Below are positions 10,200 to 19,918 of a DNA stretch of 64,000 nucleotides, piece after piece; the stretch's first letter is position 1, and each line of letters starts with the position of its first letter. The translations under genes were made by a program, and so were the position numbers. Under the pieces are notes generated by a model. It was not told where the DNA came from. It worked only from the letters and a program-made list of their open reading frames with translations, and did not search any database. Source of the DNA: Nymphalis io (taxonomy: Eukaryota > Arthropoda > Insecta > Lepidoptera > Nymphalidae); the NCBI RefSeq assembly GCF_905147045.1, contig NC_065897.1, positions 10,121,001-10,185,000 of the forward strand. Reading direction: 5' to 3'.

Positions 10200-13100
10200 C
10201 TTCACAGATTAATGAAGATAGATAGAACGTAATAAAACTTACCAGAAGTTTGTATGAGAAGTTCTATGAACTCTATGATTTCATCTTTGTTCGAATCTCC
10301 GACATATCTATATCTGTTGGTACCGTTCTGTACGAAAATCCCGGGTTCATCTTGTGCCAATTCACGACAGTACACATCTGTTGTAGAAGTGCAGGACATT
10401 ATGCCGAACTGAAATAAATCATTATTAAATAAAATTAAAAGTAACAAACGCGAAGTACCTTATGCCATATATAGGAATATAAAGTTTTCGCCGCGGCTGA
10501 GGGGTGGCGGTCGGAGAGGTTAGTTAACCTTTTTTTTTGCTGGAAAAACGCGTTTCCCCCACATTAAGTGGGGGGAAGGGGGATACGTGGGACTCGCCGG
10601 CGCTAAAGGCGTCTGAATACCCACTAAAAAACCAGCGGTACTTACTCCGTCTTTTCGAGGCGTCACGGGATCGCTTGCGCATCCTACCATGACGGCCGAC
10701 TGTTGAGGTTTTAGTTACCCAATGTTCTTTTATATGTTGTATATCAGTATATTGTTTTATGTTCGGTTTAGTAGTTAAAACGTGAAAACATAACAAACTT
10801 ATATTTTCGTATTTTTTTTATAGTATAGTAAGGCGGACGAGCATATAGGCCACCTGATGGTAAGTGGTAAGAAATGTTAATCATCGCTTACATCACCAAT
10901 GCGCCACCAACCTTGGGAACTAAGGTGTTATATCCCTTGTGCCTGTAATTACACTGGCTCGCTCAACCTTCAAACCGGAACACAACAATACAAAGTACTG
11001 CTGTTTTAAGGTAGAATATCTGATGAGTGGGTGCTACCTACCCAGACGAGCTTGCACAAAGCTCTACCACCAGTATATTGAATCAGTAGAAATTTATATT
11101 AGACTATCAACAAATAATACAATAAATTACACTAATACATATATGAGATACCAGCTTATATGCTCTTTTGAAAGAAGAAAAGGAAACAAATGATATCAAA
11201 CTATTTAGAAGGTCTACGGCATTGACCCTCCAGCAAAGCTTATTGAAAGATGTACATGTATACATATTGATGATGAACTCGTCCTGACTGATTATTTTTA
11301 TGGTTGCCAATCTCAAGAGCTATTAGCCAACTGTACATGATATATTATAGTGCACAATTATATATATCGGACCAACTTGTATGTACGAAGATTTTGGAAA
11401 ATCTGTGCCACCTGGCACCTGGCTACTCATTTCTTCAGATATCGTATGTGTTATACATATAAGACTCATGGGTATTAGAGGTTATATCACAGTATTTTGG
11501 AAATCATAACATCTGTATAACTTGATTATCGCTCTTGTCTAAGATTCGCTCATCAATTGTCCAAGAATTTTGTCGTACAATATATGGTATTTAATGGTAA
11601 TGTTAGGCTTTAATGATGGCAATTTAATGATAAAATGGTAAATAAAAGTGGTACATTTAAAAGCAACGATATTATGAACACTTGTAACTCACGCTAATTC
11701 CTGAATCCAACAATTCAAAGCTGGCCTGAGTGAATGGTTCCTCCAAGTGTTCCCACGGGACTTGATACGGCGCTATCAATAATACCCAAGTGCCCATTTC
11801 TGAAAACAAAATGCTATTGTATTACAAATATGAAGTGATACCATGATCCTTTTTTATTGTTGATCCATGATCCACAAATATTGTTCTTTGTCGAAAGAAT
11901 AATTATTCAAAGAATTAATTCATCGTGATTGTGGTAAACCTCTCTTACCTTTACCTTTGCGTGTGAGATTAAACTACTTTAGATTAAGGTTTTGTGTAAA
12001 TTGGCTGAATAATTAAGAAAATTATTGAAAATGTCGGAAAAAAACATGCGAAACGGAAGCTTTACTTGTATGCGCAGCGTAAAAAATTTTTCAAGTGCCT
12101 AATTTACACGTGCAAAACCGCACGGCATACCGAGCATAGCACCATCTCGAATTCCATTTGTGGCATCATCTTAATAAAGCAAAGCAAGTACTGCAAGCAG
12201 CAGTAAACTCGAAATTAACCCAAATAAAATTAATCGAAGAGTTGATCCCAAGAGAGAATTCCTCTAAGAAATGTTCCCTTTGAAAGGACCCCTATAGAAA
12301 GTGTTACCTCTGAAATGACCTCATTTCATCTGACTTACCCCCAAATTCACGCTCACCCGCGGCGAGCACGCGGCGCAGCTCGGCGGCGGACAGCGAGTGC
12401 AGCGCGCGCGCGGCGGCGGCGCGGCGCAGCGCGGCGGGCGCGGCGCCCTGCACGCGCTGGAACGCGCCGCCCGCCTTCAGCAGCGCCCAGCCCGCCGCGC
12501 CCGCCCACTGCAGCGAGCGGCACAGCTCCTCCAGCGCACCGCACTCCAACACGCCTGAGGGGTTCGCGGTATCGACACGTATCGTACAGTGGGAAACTTT
12601 CGGCCCCTCTTATGAGATGTAATTTACAGTTCGCTGATTACATTAGAGAGACTACGACGGTCTCTCTGATTGTTTTCAATTATTTAAAAATCCACAATGT
12701 GACCCAGTGCCCTGACATTTTCATACAATGAAAAAAATATTTTGAAAAGTTGTAACATGAACTGTAAACGTGTATTTTTTATTACTTTGACCACTTGACA
12801 TCTTCATAAACCGTAAACAATAAGATTTTATTTTTATGAAAACTTACCAAAGTTCATTTCAGGTAGCGACATTCTCATTTGATGTAGGAGTAATTTGTCA
12901 TCACCGTGTGTAGTGAAATATAAAACCCACGGAGTGTAATGTCCATTGCGAAGATCGTTTCTAATTTTCTGCAAGTTATATTTTAATTTAATATATTTTT
13001 AATAATACATTCTTCTAGTCGTCCATTCTTTTTTTGGTGGTAGACCTTTGTGCAAGCCCGTATAGGTATGTACCACAGAGTCATCGCATATTCAATCGCC

Positions 13101-16100
13101 AAACTTAGGTTTGAAGCGTGAAACTACAGGCATAAGCAACGTAACATCTTAATTCACAAGGTTGGTGCGCAGTGGCGTTGTAAGATATGATTAATGTAAT
13201 ATTTCATAGCACCAACATTGTGGTTGGTTGGTGGTGATCACTTAACATCAGGTGGCCTACTAGCCAGTCTGCCCACATAACTTTGCAAGCTGGTAGTAAA
13301 TCTCAATAATGTTCTCAATGCCCCAGTCAGTCATGAAAACCAAGAACCTTCGCTTCTGCAGCCTAATAAACAACTAGTCGAACGAGGCACTTTACTGTTG
13401 CTCAGACTTAGGAAATGTAATCAGAATAATGATTAATGTTTACGATTACAATAAGTAGTCATTACTCACGATTGCAGTATAACAAATGTAATTAAAAAAG
13501 TAAATTCGAGTAAGTGCCCCAGAACCTAACCGCCTGACTATTAAAATGGGCTGGTCATGTCTCCAGGCGCATTGTTGGCCGATGGAGCCGACATGTGCTA
13601 GAGTGGAGACCACGTTTAGGCAAATGTAGTGTAGGACGCCTTGCAGAGAGGTGGACTGACGATTTAAAAAAGGTGGCAGGTACGGGATGGATATGGGCTG
13701 CCCAAAATCGGGATGGTTGGCCTGATATACAGTAACAGCCTGTTAATGTCCCACTGCTGGGCTAAGGCCTCCTCTCCCTTTTGAGGAGAAGGTTTGGAGC
13801 TTATTCCACCACGCTGCTCCAATGCGGGTTGGTAGAATACACATGTGACATAATTTCAATGAAATTAGACACATGCAGGTTTCCTCACGATGTTTTCCTT
13901 CACCGTCAAGCACGAGATGAATTATAATCACAAATTAAGCACATGAAAATTCAGTGGTGCTTGCCCGGGTTTGAATAAAATACCTGTAAAGTTCTCAGTC
14001 CAATTGTTTCTATTTCCGGAAGCATTTCAACAACTTCTTTAATAATTTCCTTTTCATCAATGCTCGTTATTTCTTTATGATTCTTATTGTATTTGAACAC
14101 GATGACCGTTTCAGGGTTGTTGCTTAAACGTGACCGAATATTTTCAGCTATGACCACACTGGCAAGACCATTCTGAAAAAAAAATTAATAATAAAATAAT
14201 GTGTATGAATATTAATAAAATACTTTCTTTACATACTTAATAAATTACAAAATGTAGCCATAGTCATTGAATATATTTATTTTTTATAGTACTACATATA
14301 CTATATAGGCCGACAAGCATATGGGCCACCTGATGGTAAGGGGTTACCAATGCCTATAGACATTGGCATTGCTAGAAATGTTAACCATCGCTTACATCGC
14401 CAATGCGCTAATAACCTTGTGAACTAAGATGTTATGTCCTCACTCACTCTTCAAACCAGATCACAACTATTTGCCATAGTACTGTTGTTTTGTGGTAGAA
14501 TATCTGATGGTGATGATGAGCTTGCACAAAGCCCTACCACCAAAAAATTGTTTGTTTTAAGATAAAAATACATTTTAAGGCAATGTTTGAAGCTTAAAAT
14601 AATTTTTGAGATTTAAGTCAGTGTAAGGTTTCATATGTTTCATACTTACAAGATGGTAAGCAATTCTCAAAATCGCATTTTTGCCTACACTATCTTCATT
14701 CAAAACATATAATATAGGCTTATCATTGCTCACAACTTGATTTATTATGGGCACATGTACTCTACTCCGTACAAACTTTATTATGAAATCTTCCAAAGCA
14801 TCAAATGTGTGGGCACCATTGTAACGAAGATAATTTCCAGTCTTACCCTGATTTAACAAAATATTTTGTAAATAAATAAAAAAATATTGAAAATATGTAA
14901 AAATAAATATTAATGTTTTATTTTGTATTAAATACATACTTACATTAGGATAAAATAGAAGTGTAGGGTAACTACCAATCCTCATGTTATTATAGCAAAA
15001 TGAATTATAATACTTGCAGTTTACAGCTCCTACATTTACCTAAAATAGGTGAAAAAAAAAACAGTATAATAAAATAGCTTGCAATTAAAATAAACAGTAA
15101 AAAAGGGCTTACAATTCTCTCATAAACTTTTGCCAATTCTTTCCAGTGTTTAGCTAAATTTTGGCACGGAGGACAGAAAGGAGAATAAAAATTTATGAAG
15201 CTTAATCCTTCACCCAAATATGAATCTGGAAACAAAAATTTCATTAAAGAAAACATTGATTTTAGAAAGATTTATTTTTGTATTAAAAATATATTTATTA
15301 CACAAATAAAAATTAAAACAATATATAATTTAGATGTAGTTTCTATTATACATTCTATTATACATTCAAAATAAACAGTTTATTTATTCTTATTACATAT
15401 TTATTCATTTTACATTCTTATAACTCAGTTAAAATAGTAAAATAGAAGGCAACTGAAAATGAAAAATTATTGATCTCTTGTAAGTAACAAAATATGTATT
15501 CAAAAAATTAAATAAGTCATAATACTCACAGAATCCATCAGCCGATAATGTTTTGACAAAAGGATCCTCATGATATAGTCCATTGAAATACAAATCGTTG
15601 TATTCACTTTGTGAATGGTAATCATATTTCCTGGTATATGTTTGCTGTGATCCATATAAATCATATTTATGCCTTTTCTGAGGGTCCTTTAAGGTTTCAT
15701 AAGCCTCTGTGATTTCAAGGAATTTCTTCTGATCACCTTTGTCCTAGATCAATAAATATTCGAATATTAATAGATAATAAATAATAGAAAAAGAAGAAAG
15801 TAAAATAAGTTCATAAACAGATGGATTCTTAATTGTAAGTTTAAATTCCAAATTGATTTAATTTTATATGTATTTTATTATTACAATTTTATTTCTATTG
15901 TTCTGTTTAGTTTTTTAAAAATAAACACATCAACACCAATTCATCAAGCCTCTAAGATAAGTGACCTGATTACACTTCAACGGATTCTGTATTATCATGT
16001 TTCATAATAGTAGAAGAACATGCAATATCTAGTGTTCACCCACATTCTGCCCACACACATTTAACACATGCCTATTTTTGTACATAAAACTTCTTAAAAG

Positions 16101-16552
16101 ACCTAGAATTTTAAAATATTTTGTTGTTAAAATTGGATATTATATAAAAAAAAATTATAATAGTTTATTTTGAAAAACTACTTTTAATAAATAAATAAAT
16201 AATATTAAATATACACACATGATTACAGAAATAATTAAAATGTTTGAAACAAATAATTAAGACAAAAATGTTTAATTGTTGTTTAATTTTCTATACTTAC
16301 GGAATTTTTATCAGGATGTAATTTAACAGCCAGCTTTTTGTATGCCTGTTTTATCTCTTGCGTTGATGCAACTTTGGTTACCCCTAATATTTCATAGTAC
16401 GAAACATCGGTCAATGCACTTCTGGTTAACATCAGTAGGACTAGAATAAACTTAAGCCTAAAACATAATAATAGCCTAAAGCATAAAACACAATATTTAC
16501 ACAATACTAACAATTTATAATTTCCACTAAGTTTTGTTGTTTTCTACTCACA
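10099..16552 (-). CDS. DNAJC16: DnaJ homolog subfamily C member 16-like (ER J-domain/thioredoxin protein), 11 exons
   Basis: I joined exons on the minus strand: (AT at 16552), 16475-16301, 15743-15530, 15225-15113, 15039-14944, 14847-14650, 14172-13984, 12968-12848, 12554-12339, 11799-11693, 10408-10243, 10199-10099. All have GT-AG borders and phases agree throughout, giving about 565 residues. Order: N-terminal hydrophobic signal, J domain with HPD (KLHPDKN), thioredoxin domain with CPPC and a cis-Pro-type SYPTLLFYPN, further thioredoxin-like segments, and a Phe-rich hydrophobic C-terminus that may be a membrane anchor. Known DNAJC16 proteins are ER membrane J proteins implicated in autophagy; vertebrate ones are longer (about 780 residues), so the C-terminus here may be short or continue in unseen exons. 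The first and last exons are the least certain. Confidence 0.88.
10243..10408 (-). CDS. DNAJC16: DNAJC16-like exon: last thioredoxin-like segment
   Basis: 166 bases. It reads FGIMSCTSTTDVYCRELAQD, then PGIFVQNGTNRYRYVGDSNK and EIIEFIELLIQTSG, a thioredoxin-like strand-strand-helix ending. Borders are TTTCAG and GTAAGT, and it ends in phase 1. Confidence 0.87.
10529..10712 (+). repeat. GC-rich interspersed repeat (family E), copy 1
   Basis: It starts with a T-run, then GCTGGAAAAACGCG, GTGGGACTCGCCGGCGC, ACCAGCGGTACTTACTCCG and ends near ATGACGGCC. A second copy in the same orientation is at 35915-36095. It lies in the DNAJC16-like intron between 10409 and 11692. The family was not identified. 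Confidence 0.7.
10811..11078 (-). repeat. Family B poly(A) repeat
   Basis: A minus-strand copy with an A-tail at 10811 and its 5' end at CTACCACCAG near 11075. It has a ~30-base internal deletion after the TGGTAAGTGGT landmark. It sits in an intron of the DNAJC16-like gene. Confidence 0.9.
11285..11400 (-). repeat. Fragment of tRNA-derived SINE family C (3' part)
   Basis: It shares TTGCCAATCTCAAGAG, TAGCCAACTG and ATATTATAGTGCACAATT with the 3' half of the SINE at 53725-54085. It is diverged and truncated. Confidence 0.55.
11693..11799 (-). CDS. DNAJC16: DNAJC16-like exon
   Basis: 107 bases. It reads MGTWVLLIAPYQVPWEHLEE and FELLDSGIS, with a hydrophobic strand WVLLIAPYQ. Borders are TTTTCAG and GTGAGT. 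Two leading bases complete a Glu codon with either donor of the upstream exon. Confidence 0.87.
11800..12338. other. DNAJC16-like intron, no element recognised
   Basis: About 540 bases of AT-rich sequence between two exons. I saw no coding potential or clear repeat in it. Confidence 0.6.
12339..12554 (-). CDS. DNAJC16: DNAJC16-like exon, extremely GC-rich, two in-frame donors
   Basis: It encodes an Ala/Leu/Arg-rich helical stretch (LECGALEELCRSLQWAGAAG to HSLSAAELRRVLAAG). The acceptor is CCTCAG. Two donors, GTAAGT (exon ends at 12339) and GTGAGC (exon ends at 12357), are 18 bases apart and give the same phase, so six residues may be optional. The exon is about 80% G+C, unlike everything around it. 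Confidence 0.85.
12848..12968 (-). CDS. DNAJC16: DNAJC16-like exon
   Basis: 121 bases between TTGCAG and GTAAGT, starting in phase 0 and ending in phase 1. It encodes RNDLRNGHYTPWVLYFTTHG followed by HQMRMSLPEMNF. The WVLYF strand looks thioredoxin-like. Confidence 0.88.
13028..13275 (+). repeat. Family B repeat, old diverged copy
   Basis: It begins GGTGGTAGACCTTTGTGCAAG and ends near CTTAACATCAGGTGGCC, with many substitutions and deletions. It lies in a DNAJC16-like intron. Confidence 0.7.
13425..13525 (+). repeat. Partial copy of the MITE-like element found at 17023-17213
   Basis: It matches the left half of the foldback element: ACGATTAC, a CACGATT-CAGTAT block, GTAATTAAAAAAGTAA and AAGTGCCCCAGA. 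The right arm is missing, because an RTE fragment starts just after it. Confidence 0.55.
13540..13736 (+). pseudogene. RTE-type LINE C-terminal fragment
   Basis: An open frame reads KWAGHVSRRIVGRWSRHVLE, then RLAERWTDDLKKVAGTGW and AAQNRDGWPDIQ. This is the conserved C-terminus of RTE-clade LINE proteins, as at 26642-26866 and 62109-62256. It is heavily 5' truncated. Confidence 0.82.
13731..13975 (-). repeat. tRNA-derived SINE (family A), truncated at the B box, next to an exon
   Basis: A minus-strand copy from its tail (AACAGCCTGTTAATG side) up to the B-box region. The tRNA A-box part is missing. The truncated end stops about 9 bases from the splice donor of the exon at 13984. The family is defined by GCCGAGATGGCC at the head, GGTTCAAACCCGGGCAAGC and a GTTACT-type tail. 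Confidence 0.9.
13984..14172 (-). CDS. DNAJC16: DNAJC16-like exon: middle thioredoxin-like domain
   Basis: 189 bases, 63 codons, phase 0. It contains ASVVIAENIRSRLSNNPETV and an acidic helix KEIIKEVVEMLPEIETIGL. The donor is GTATTT, and a SINE begins 9 bases into the following intron. Confidence 0.9.
14278..14545 (-). repeat. Family B repeat, diverged copy
   Basis: Minus-strand copy with TTTTTTATAGTA at the tail side and CCTACCACCA at 14545. It lies in a DNAJC16-like intron. Confidence 0.8.
14650..14847 (-). CDS. DNAJC16: DNAJC16-like exon: end of first thioredoxin domain
   Basis: 198 bases, 66 codons, phase 0 at both ends. It reads GKTGNYLRYNGAHTFDALEDFIIKF, the last strand and helix of a thioredoxin fold, then PIINQVVSNDKPILYVLNED, which starts the next domain. 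Confidence 0.92.
14944..15039 (-). CDS. DNAJC16: DNAJC16-like exon: thioredoxin core strand
   Basis: A 96-base exon of 32 codons: VNVGAVNCKYYNSFC, then RIGSYPTLLFYPN with the proline of the thioredoxin cis-Pro loop. Flanks are TTTTAG and GTAAGT. Confidence 0.92.
15113..15225 (-). CDS. DNAJC16: DNAJC16-like exon: thioredoxin active site
   Basis: It encodes SFINFYSPFCPPCQNLAKHW, a thioredoxin-type redox site CPPC at the start of the long helix. The borders are TTTCCAG and GTAAGC. An intact CXXC suggests the domain could still do thiol chemistry. Confidence 0.93.
15530..15743 (-). CDS. DNAJC16: DNAJC16-like exon: J-domain helices III-IV
   Basis: It reads DKGDQKKFLEITEAYETLKDPQKRHKYDLYG, the second half of a J domain, then a linker rich in Tyr, Ser and Gln. 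It ends in phase 1 at a GTGAGT donor; its acceptor is GATCTAG. Confidence 0.92.
15744..16300. other. DNAJC16-like intron, no element recognised
   Basis: AT-rich intron of about 560 bases. I saw no clear repeat or coding sequence in it. Confidence 0.6.
16301..16475 (-). CDS. DNAJC16: DNAJC16-like exon: signal peptide and J-domain helices I-II
   Basis: It encodes a leucine-rich signal (LLLCFRLKFILVLLMLTRSAL), then DVSYYEILGV and QEIKQAYKKLAVKLHPDKNS, ending exactly at a GTAAGT donor. The frame is also open upstream to an ATG at 16513. The alternative is a 76-base intron (16476-16551) that splits the start codon as AT|G. Both give a signal peptide. Confidence 0.88.
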
Positions 16553-17022
16553 TTTTTATTTATATTATAAAAATCGAGGAATTGAAATCTTACAACTTAT
16601 TATATTCTTACGTTCACGCTACATAGGTTAGTATTACATTCGACAATATTGTTTTTCCATTTAGGAATTAGGATTTATTTAAGAAGCAGTATTGAATTTT
16701 GAAAGTTGAATTTAATATTATTTAGTTTTGATTTTGATATTTATAATTTTTTATTCCTTCGTCTTCAAAAAAAAAAGCTAAGATGTTATATCATACTGCC
16801 ACATCTCCAAAATGTAATCAAATTAATTTTTTTTTTCAATAAATTAATTTATTTAATTATAATATAATTCTAGATATCAACTGTAATATTACATATTTTT
16901 ACTCATCATTAAAAGCTTCCAAAATTGAAACCGAGTTATCTCTTATGTGTCCTCTCTTTTATACGTAACATTGTCAGAATATTTTGCGCTCATCTAGCGT
17001 AGATATACACCAGAAAAAAAAT

Positions 17023-17213
17023 GGTTAACGATTACGATGACAACATGTAATCATCAATCACGATTTCAGTATGACGAAAGTAATTAAAAAGTAAGTTAGT
17101 GAGTGTACCAAGTGCCCTAGAGCATTCCCGCGCGGAATCAATCTAAATTAATCTGTAATCGTAATTGATGATTACATATGTTTACCTACACGTAGTAATC
17201 GTAATCGTTAATC
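17023..17213. mobile_element. MITE-like foldback element
   Basis: The left arm (17023-17066, GGTTAACGATTACGAT...) and the right arm (about 17155-17213) are inverted copies that share GATTAACGATTACGAT-type ends and an ACATATGTAATCATCAATTACGATT block. The right arm has an extra ~12 bases. There is no coding capacity in the ~190 bp. A half copy is at 13425-13525. The arrangement fits a non-autonomous DNA transposon; no clear target duplication was seen. Confidence 0.5.
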
Positions 17214-17504
17214 ATTAATTTGACTACATTTTTCCCAAGTCTATATACTTATATCTCTCTATATATTAAGGAACAAAACATTTACCTTATGTGAATTTTA
17301 ACGTAATTTTAAGCTTAATAGCTTACTCTTAACTCTACTTAGAGGTTAAGTCTTATTTTATTTAATATTTCTGTAGAACTATGACTGTGAGAGACATAAA
17401 AGTAAACAAAAATATTTATATATAGCTCACAGGTATTATTATTAGGTAAAATGTGAACCTTAATATATAGAAAACGAAACAAAATATTTATAGATTATTA
17501 GTTT

Positions 17505-17672
17505 TTGCCCGCGGCTTCTTAGTAGGTGGTTAATATTTAAAAATCCTATCTCCTTTCTTGGGGTTCAAGCTTTTCTTATACAAAAATTTAATCAAAATCG
17601 GTACAGTGGTTTAACCGTGAATGCGCCACAGACAGGTAGAAATACTTTTGCATTTACATCAGTATAGATATT
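17505..17672 (+). repeat. Widespread insect repeat with GCCCGCGGCTTC and AAAATCGGT landmarks
   Basis: It contains TTTGCCCGCGGCTTC, TTTAATCAAAATCGGTACAG and a GACAGGTAGAAATACTTTTGC block. These are landmarks of a very common lepidopteran repeat that I believe to be LINE-related. A related reverse copy is at 29265-29410 and a short one at 21345-21400. Confidence 0.6.
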
Positions 17673-18184
17673 GTTATCACAAATGTCTGATTTGAATGTA
17701 TCACAGCTTTAATAAAAACGTTAAATGATACGTCATAGGTAATACCTAAACGTAATGACACGCACACTGTTAATGACAAAGATAACTATGTGTATAATAG
17801 ATAAATACCAAATATCTATTATACACACAGTAAATATCAAATTAAAATACCCCTCACTTGGTGTTGCTGGGAAAATACTTAGTGCGTTTTCATACATTGT
17901 GCAATAAAAGTCGTTGCGACATTAGAGGCAATTTACGAAGAATCTTTGATTACATGTATTCGTACAGCGTCGGAAAGCAAACATGTAATGGACGTTCCCC
18001 ATGTGAGCGTTAGATAATTAAAAAAAAAAAAAAATTTCAATCAAGATCCAAAATAAATTTATTAAAAATTTTAAGCTATAAAGAGAATGTTGTATCCATT
18101 TCCAATTAATTGTTGCAAAAAAGGAATTTTGATGTCGTCCTTAACCGTTATTCTTTTAAAACAGCCAGTAAATATTCCCACAGC

Positions 18185-18258
18185 TTCGCAAATGCCTCCT
18201 TTCCTCTCGAGAAAAAAGTTTGGTGCTAATTCCAACACGCTGCTCTGATGCGAGTCCA
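18185..18258 (-). repeat. Degraded SINE family A fragment
   Basis: CCTCCTTTCCTCTCGAG and TTCCAACACGCTGCTC match the central part of family A (CCTCCTCTCC, TTCCACCACGCTGCTCC). Only about 70 bases remain. Confidence 0.55.
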
Positions 18259-19776
18259 TGGAGATATCTTTGTAAACTTATTATTTATACTTCTATTCTT
18301 ATAAATTACTTAGTGAATTATGAAACCAGCAAAGATATATGTTCTAAGCATTTAAACTAATAGAAATAACCACTTGAACAATATTTTTTATTAAGTATCA
18401 CAAAATGATTGAATCAAGATCAATGTCCTTTATTTTATAAAAAAATCTAAAATAAACATAATAATTATATACATTTTTCTTTAAGGCTTTCATGCCTAAT
18501 TTTTAATAACTGGCAATCACGGTCGCGATGTGCAAATCGCTATGATACGGCGCGTATGTAAAACAGTATACGTTTATAGCTATAATTGTGCCCTTTAATC
18601 ACGATGAAAGTTTTATTAATGTTAAATTTAAACTTTGTCATGTAGTAGTAACTAGCAGCCGCCTTGACTAATGCGTAAAGGCTAAAATATTTGTGTATTT
18701 TAATACTAATAAATTTAAAGTACACATAAGAACCAACAGTTTAATTTTATTAAAATAACTAAATCATACTTCGACAACCTTGACATCTGTAATCTTTTTT
18801 TTTTTAAATTGATAATATAAGTATCTCAGATTATAAACGCAAAGGAAAATGGAGTGCGCTGAATATAATATAATATAAGGTAAACAAAGCAATACAAACT
18901 TCTGTCTTCTGTTAGTACGAAACGAAATGTCTGTGCTCTCAGTTTTTAACTGTTTCTTAAAATTATAAAAAAATGGAAATGTACGTTTCACAGTACCTGC
19001 CTGCATTTTTGTAAATATCTATAATTATTTATTAGGAACCTAACAATTGGTAGGTGTGTCAGGTTACATTAAAAGCCTTGGAAGTAAGTTAAGGTAAATC
19101 AGAACGAAAACTAGAGGGAAATAAATAAAAACGGCACGGAATAATGACAAAAAACGTATAGAACTTTATATTTTTAAGTTTTATTGCTTGTTTATATTAC
19201 TAGTCATAAAATTTAATTACAAAAAAATACAGGCCTCTATGCACTTAATACTTGATACATAAATCTCAATACAATTATGGATTGATATCTGCGTTTAGTT
19301 TTATATATTCTGAGATATGGAATACGTTTAAGATACCTGTTTTTAACCACATTTGTCTTTACCTTTACGAATAGGTAATGCTAATTTAAAACATGCTTAA
19401 TACCTAAAGATCACACATTATTTACGCTAATTATATAAACATTAAAAATATTTTACACTTATTACATATTTCCATGCATATTTCATATTCCTTAAAGCAT
19501 ATTCCTTTTATTTACTTTTTTTAAATCGTTTCTTACACCTTTTTTTATTTACTATTCAAACACCATAAACAATAAATATTTAATTTAAATAAATAATGGT
19601 TCTACAGATGTATAATGTATACCTGAAATCGTTTGAGCTTTCCGAGCATTAAGCTTAAATTTAAGTTAATACCTAGTTCCACCAATTTATCTAACTATAC
19701 ATACATATGTATGTATGTTCATGCTATAATCAACTTATAATGTATCACTGTAATTAAATTAAATAAACTTCTAAAT

Positions 19777-19918
19777 CTATTTAGATTTGGTTACTTTTCT
19801 CCGTAACGTAAAGAAAACTATTATCCTCAAAATGATTAGTTCCAGAACTAGGATACATATGTTCGTCCAGAAATTTTCTTGCTTAAAACCCATTTCTTTT
19901 ATTATCTCCTTTGGATAT
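19777..19918 (-). CDS. ABCG terminal exon, helix 6 and stop
   Basis: YPKEIIKEMGFKQENFWTNI, then CILVLELIILRIIVFFTLRR and VTKSK before TAG at 19777-19779. An AATAAA on the minus strand near 19510 is a candidate polyadenylation signal. Confidence 0.93.

Larger units (their letters stand above)
16553..19776. other. Intergenic stretch between the DNAJC16-like and ABCG genes
   Basis: About 3.2 kb, AT-rich. Besides the MITE-like element, the repeat at 17505-17672 and a degraded SINE piece at 18185-18258, I saw no gene. Any promoter of the DNAJC16-like gene should lie just above 16552 but has no recognisable box. Confidence 0.5.

Noticed and set aside
10939..11193. Short frames in family B repeats (also 28989, 48993, 51076, 62265)
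   Set aside because: Repeat-derived, with no conserved protein seen beyond repeat identity.
12315..12731. 138-codon plus-strand frame rich in Arg/Ala/Pro
   Set aside because: It is antisense to the GC-rich DNAJC16-like exon; composition alone keeps it open.
13540..13975. RTE 3' UTR and SINE family A sharing a tail by descent
   Set aside because: At 13731 the SINE is in the opposite orientation to the RTE frame, and other RTE ends here (62256, 26642) do not continue into it, so the contact is an insertion.
18071..18259. 62-codon minus frame as a gene
   Set aside because: It overlaps a degraded SINE piece and shows no recognisable domain.
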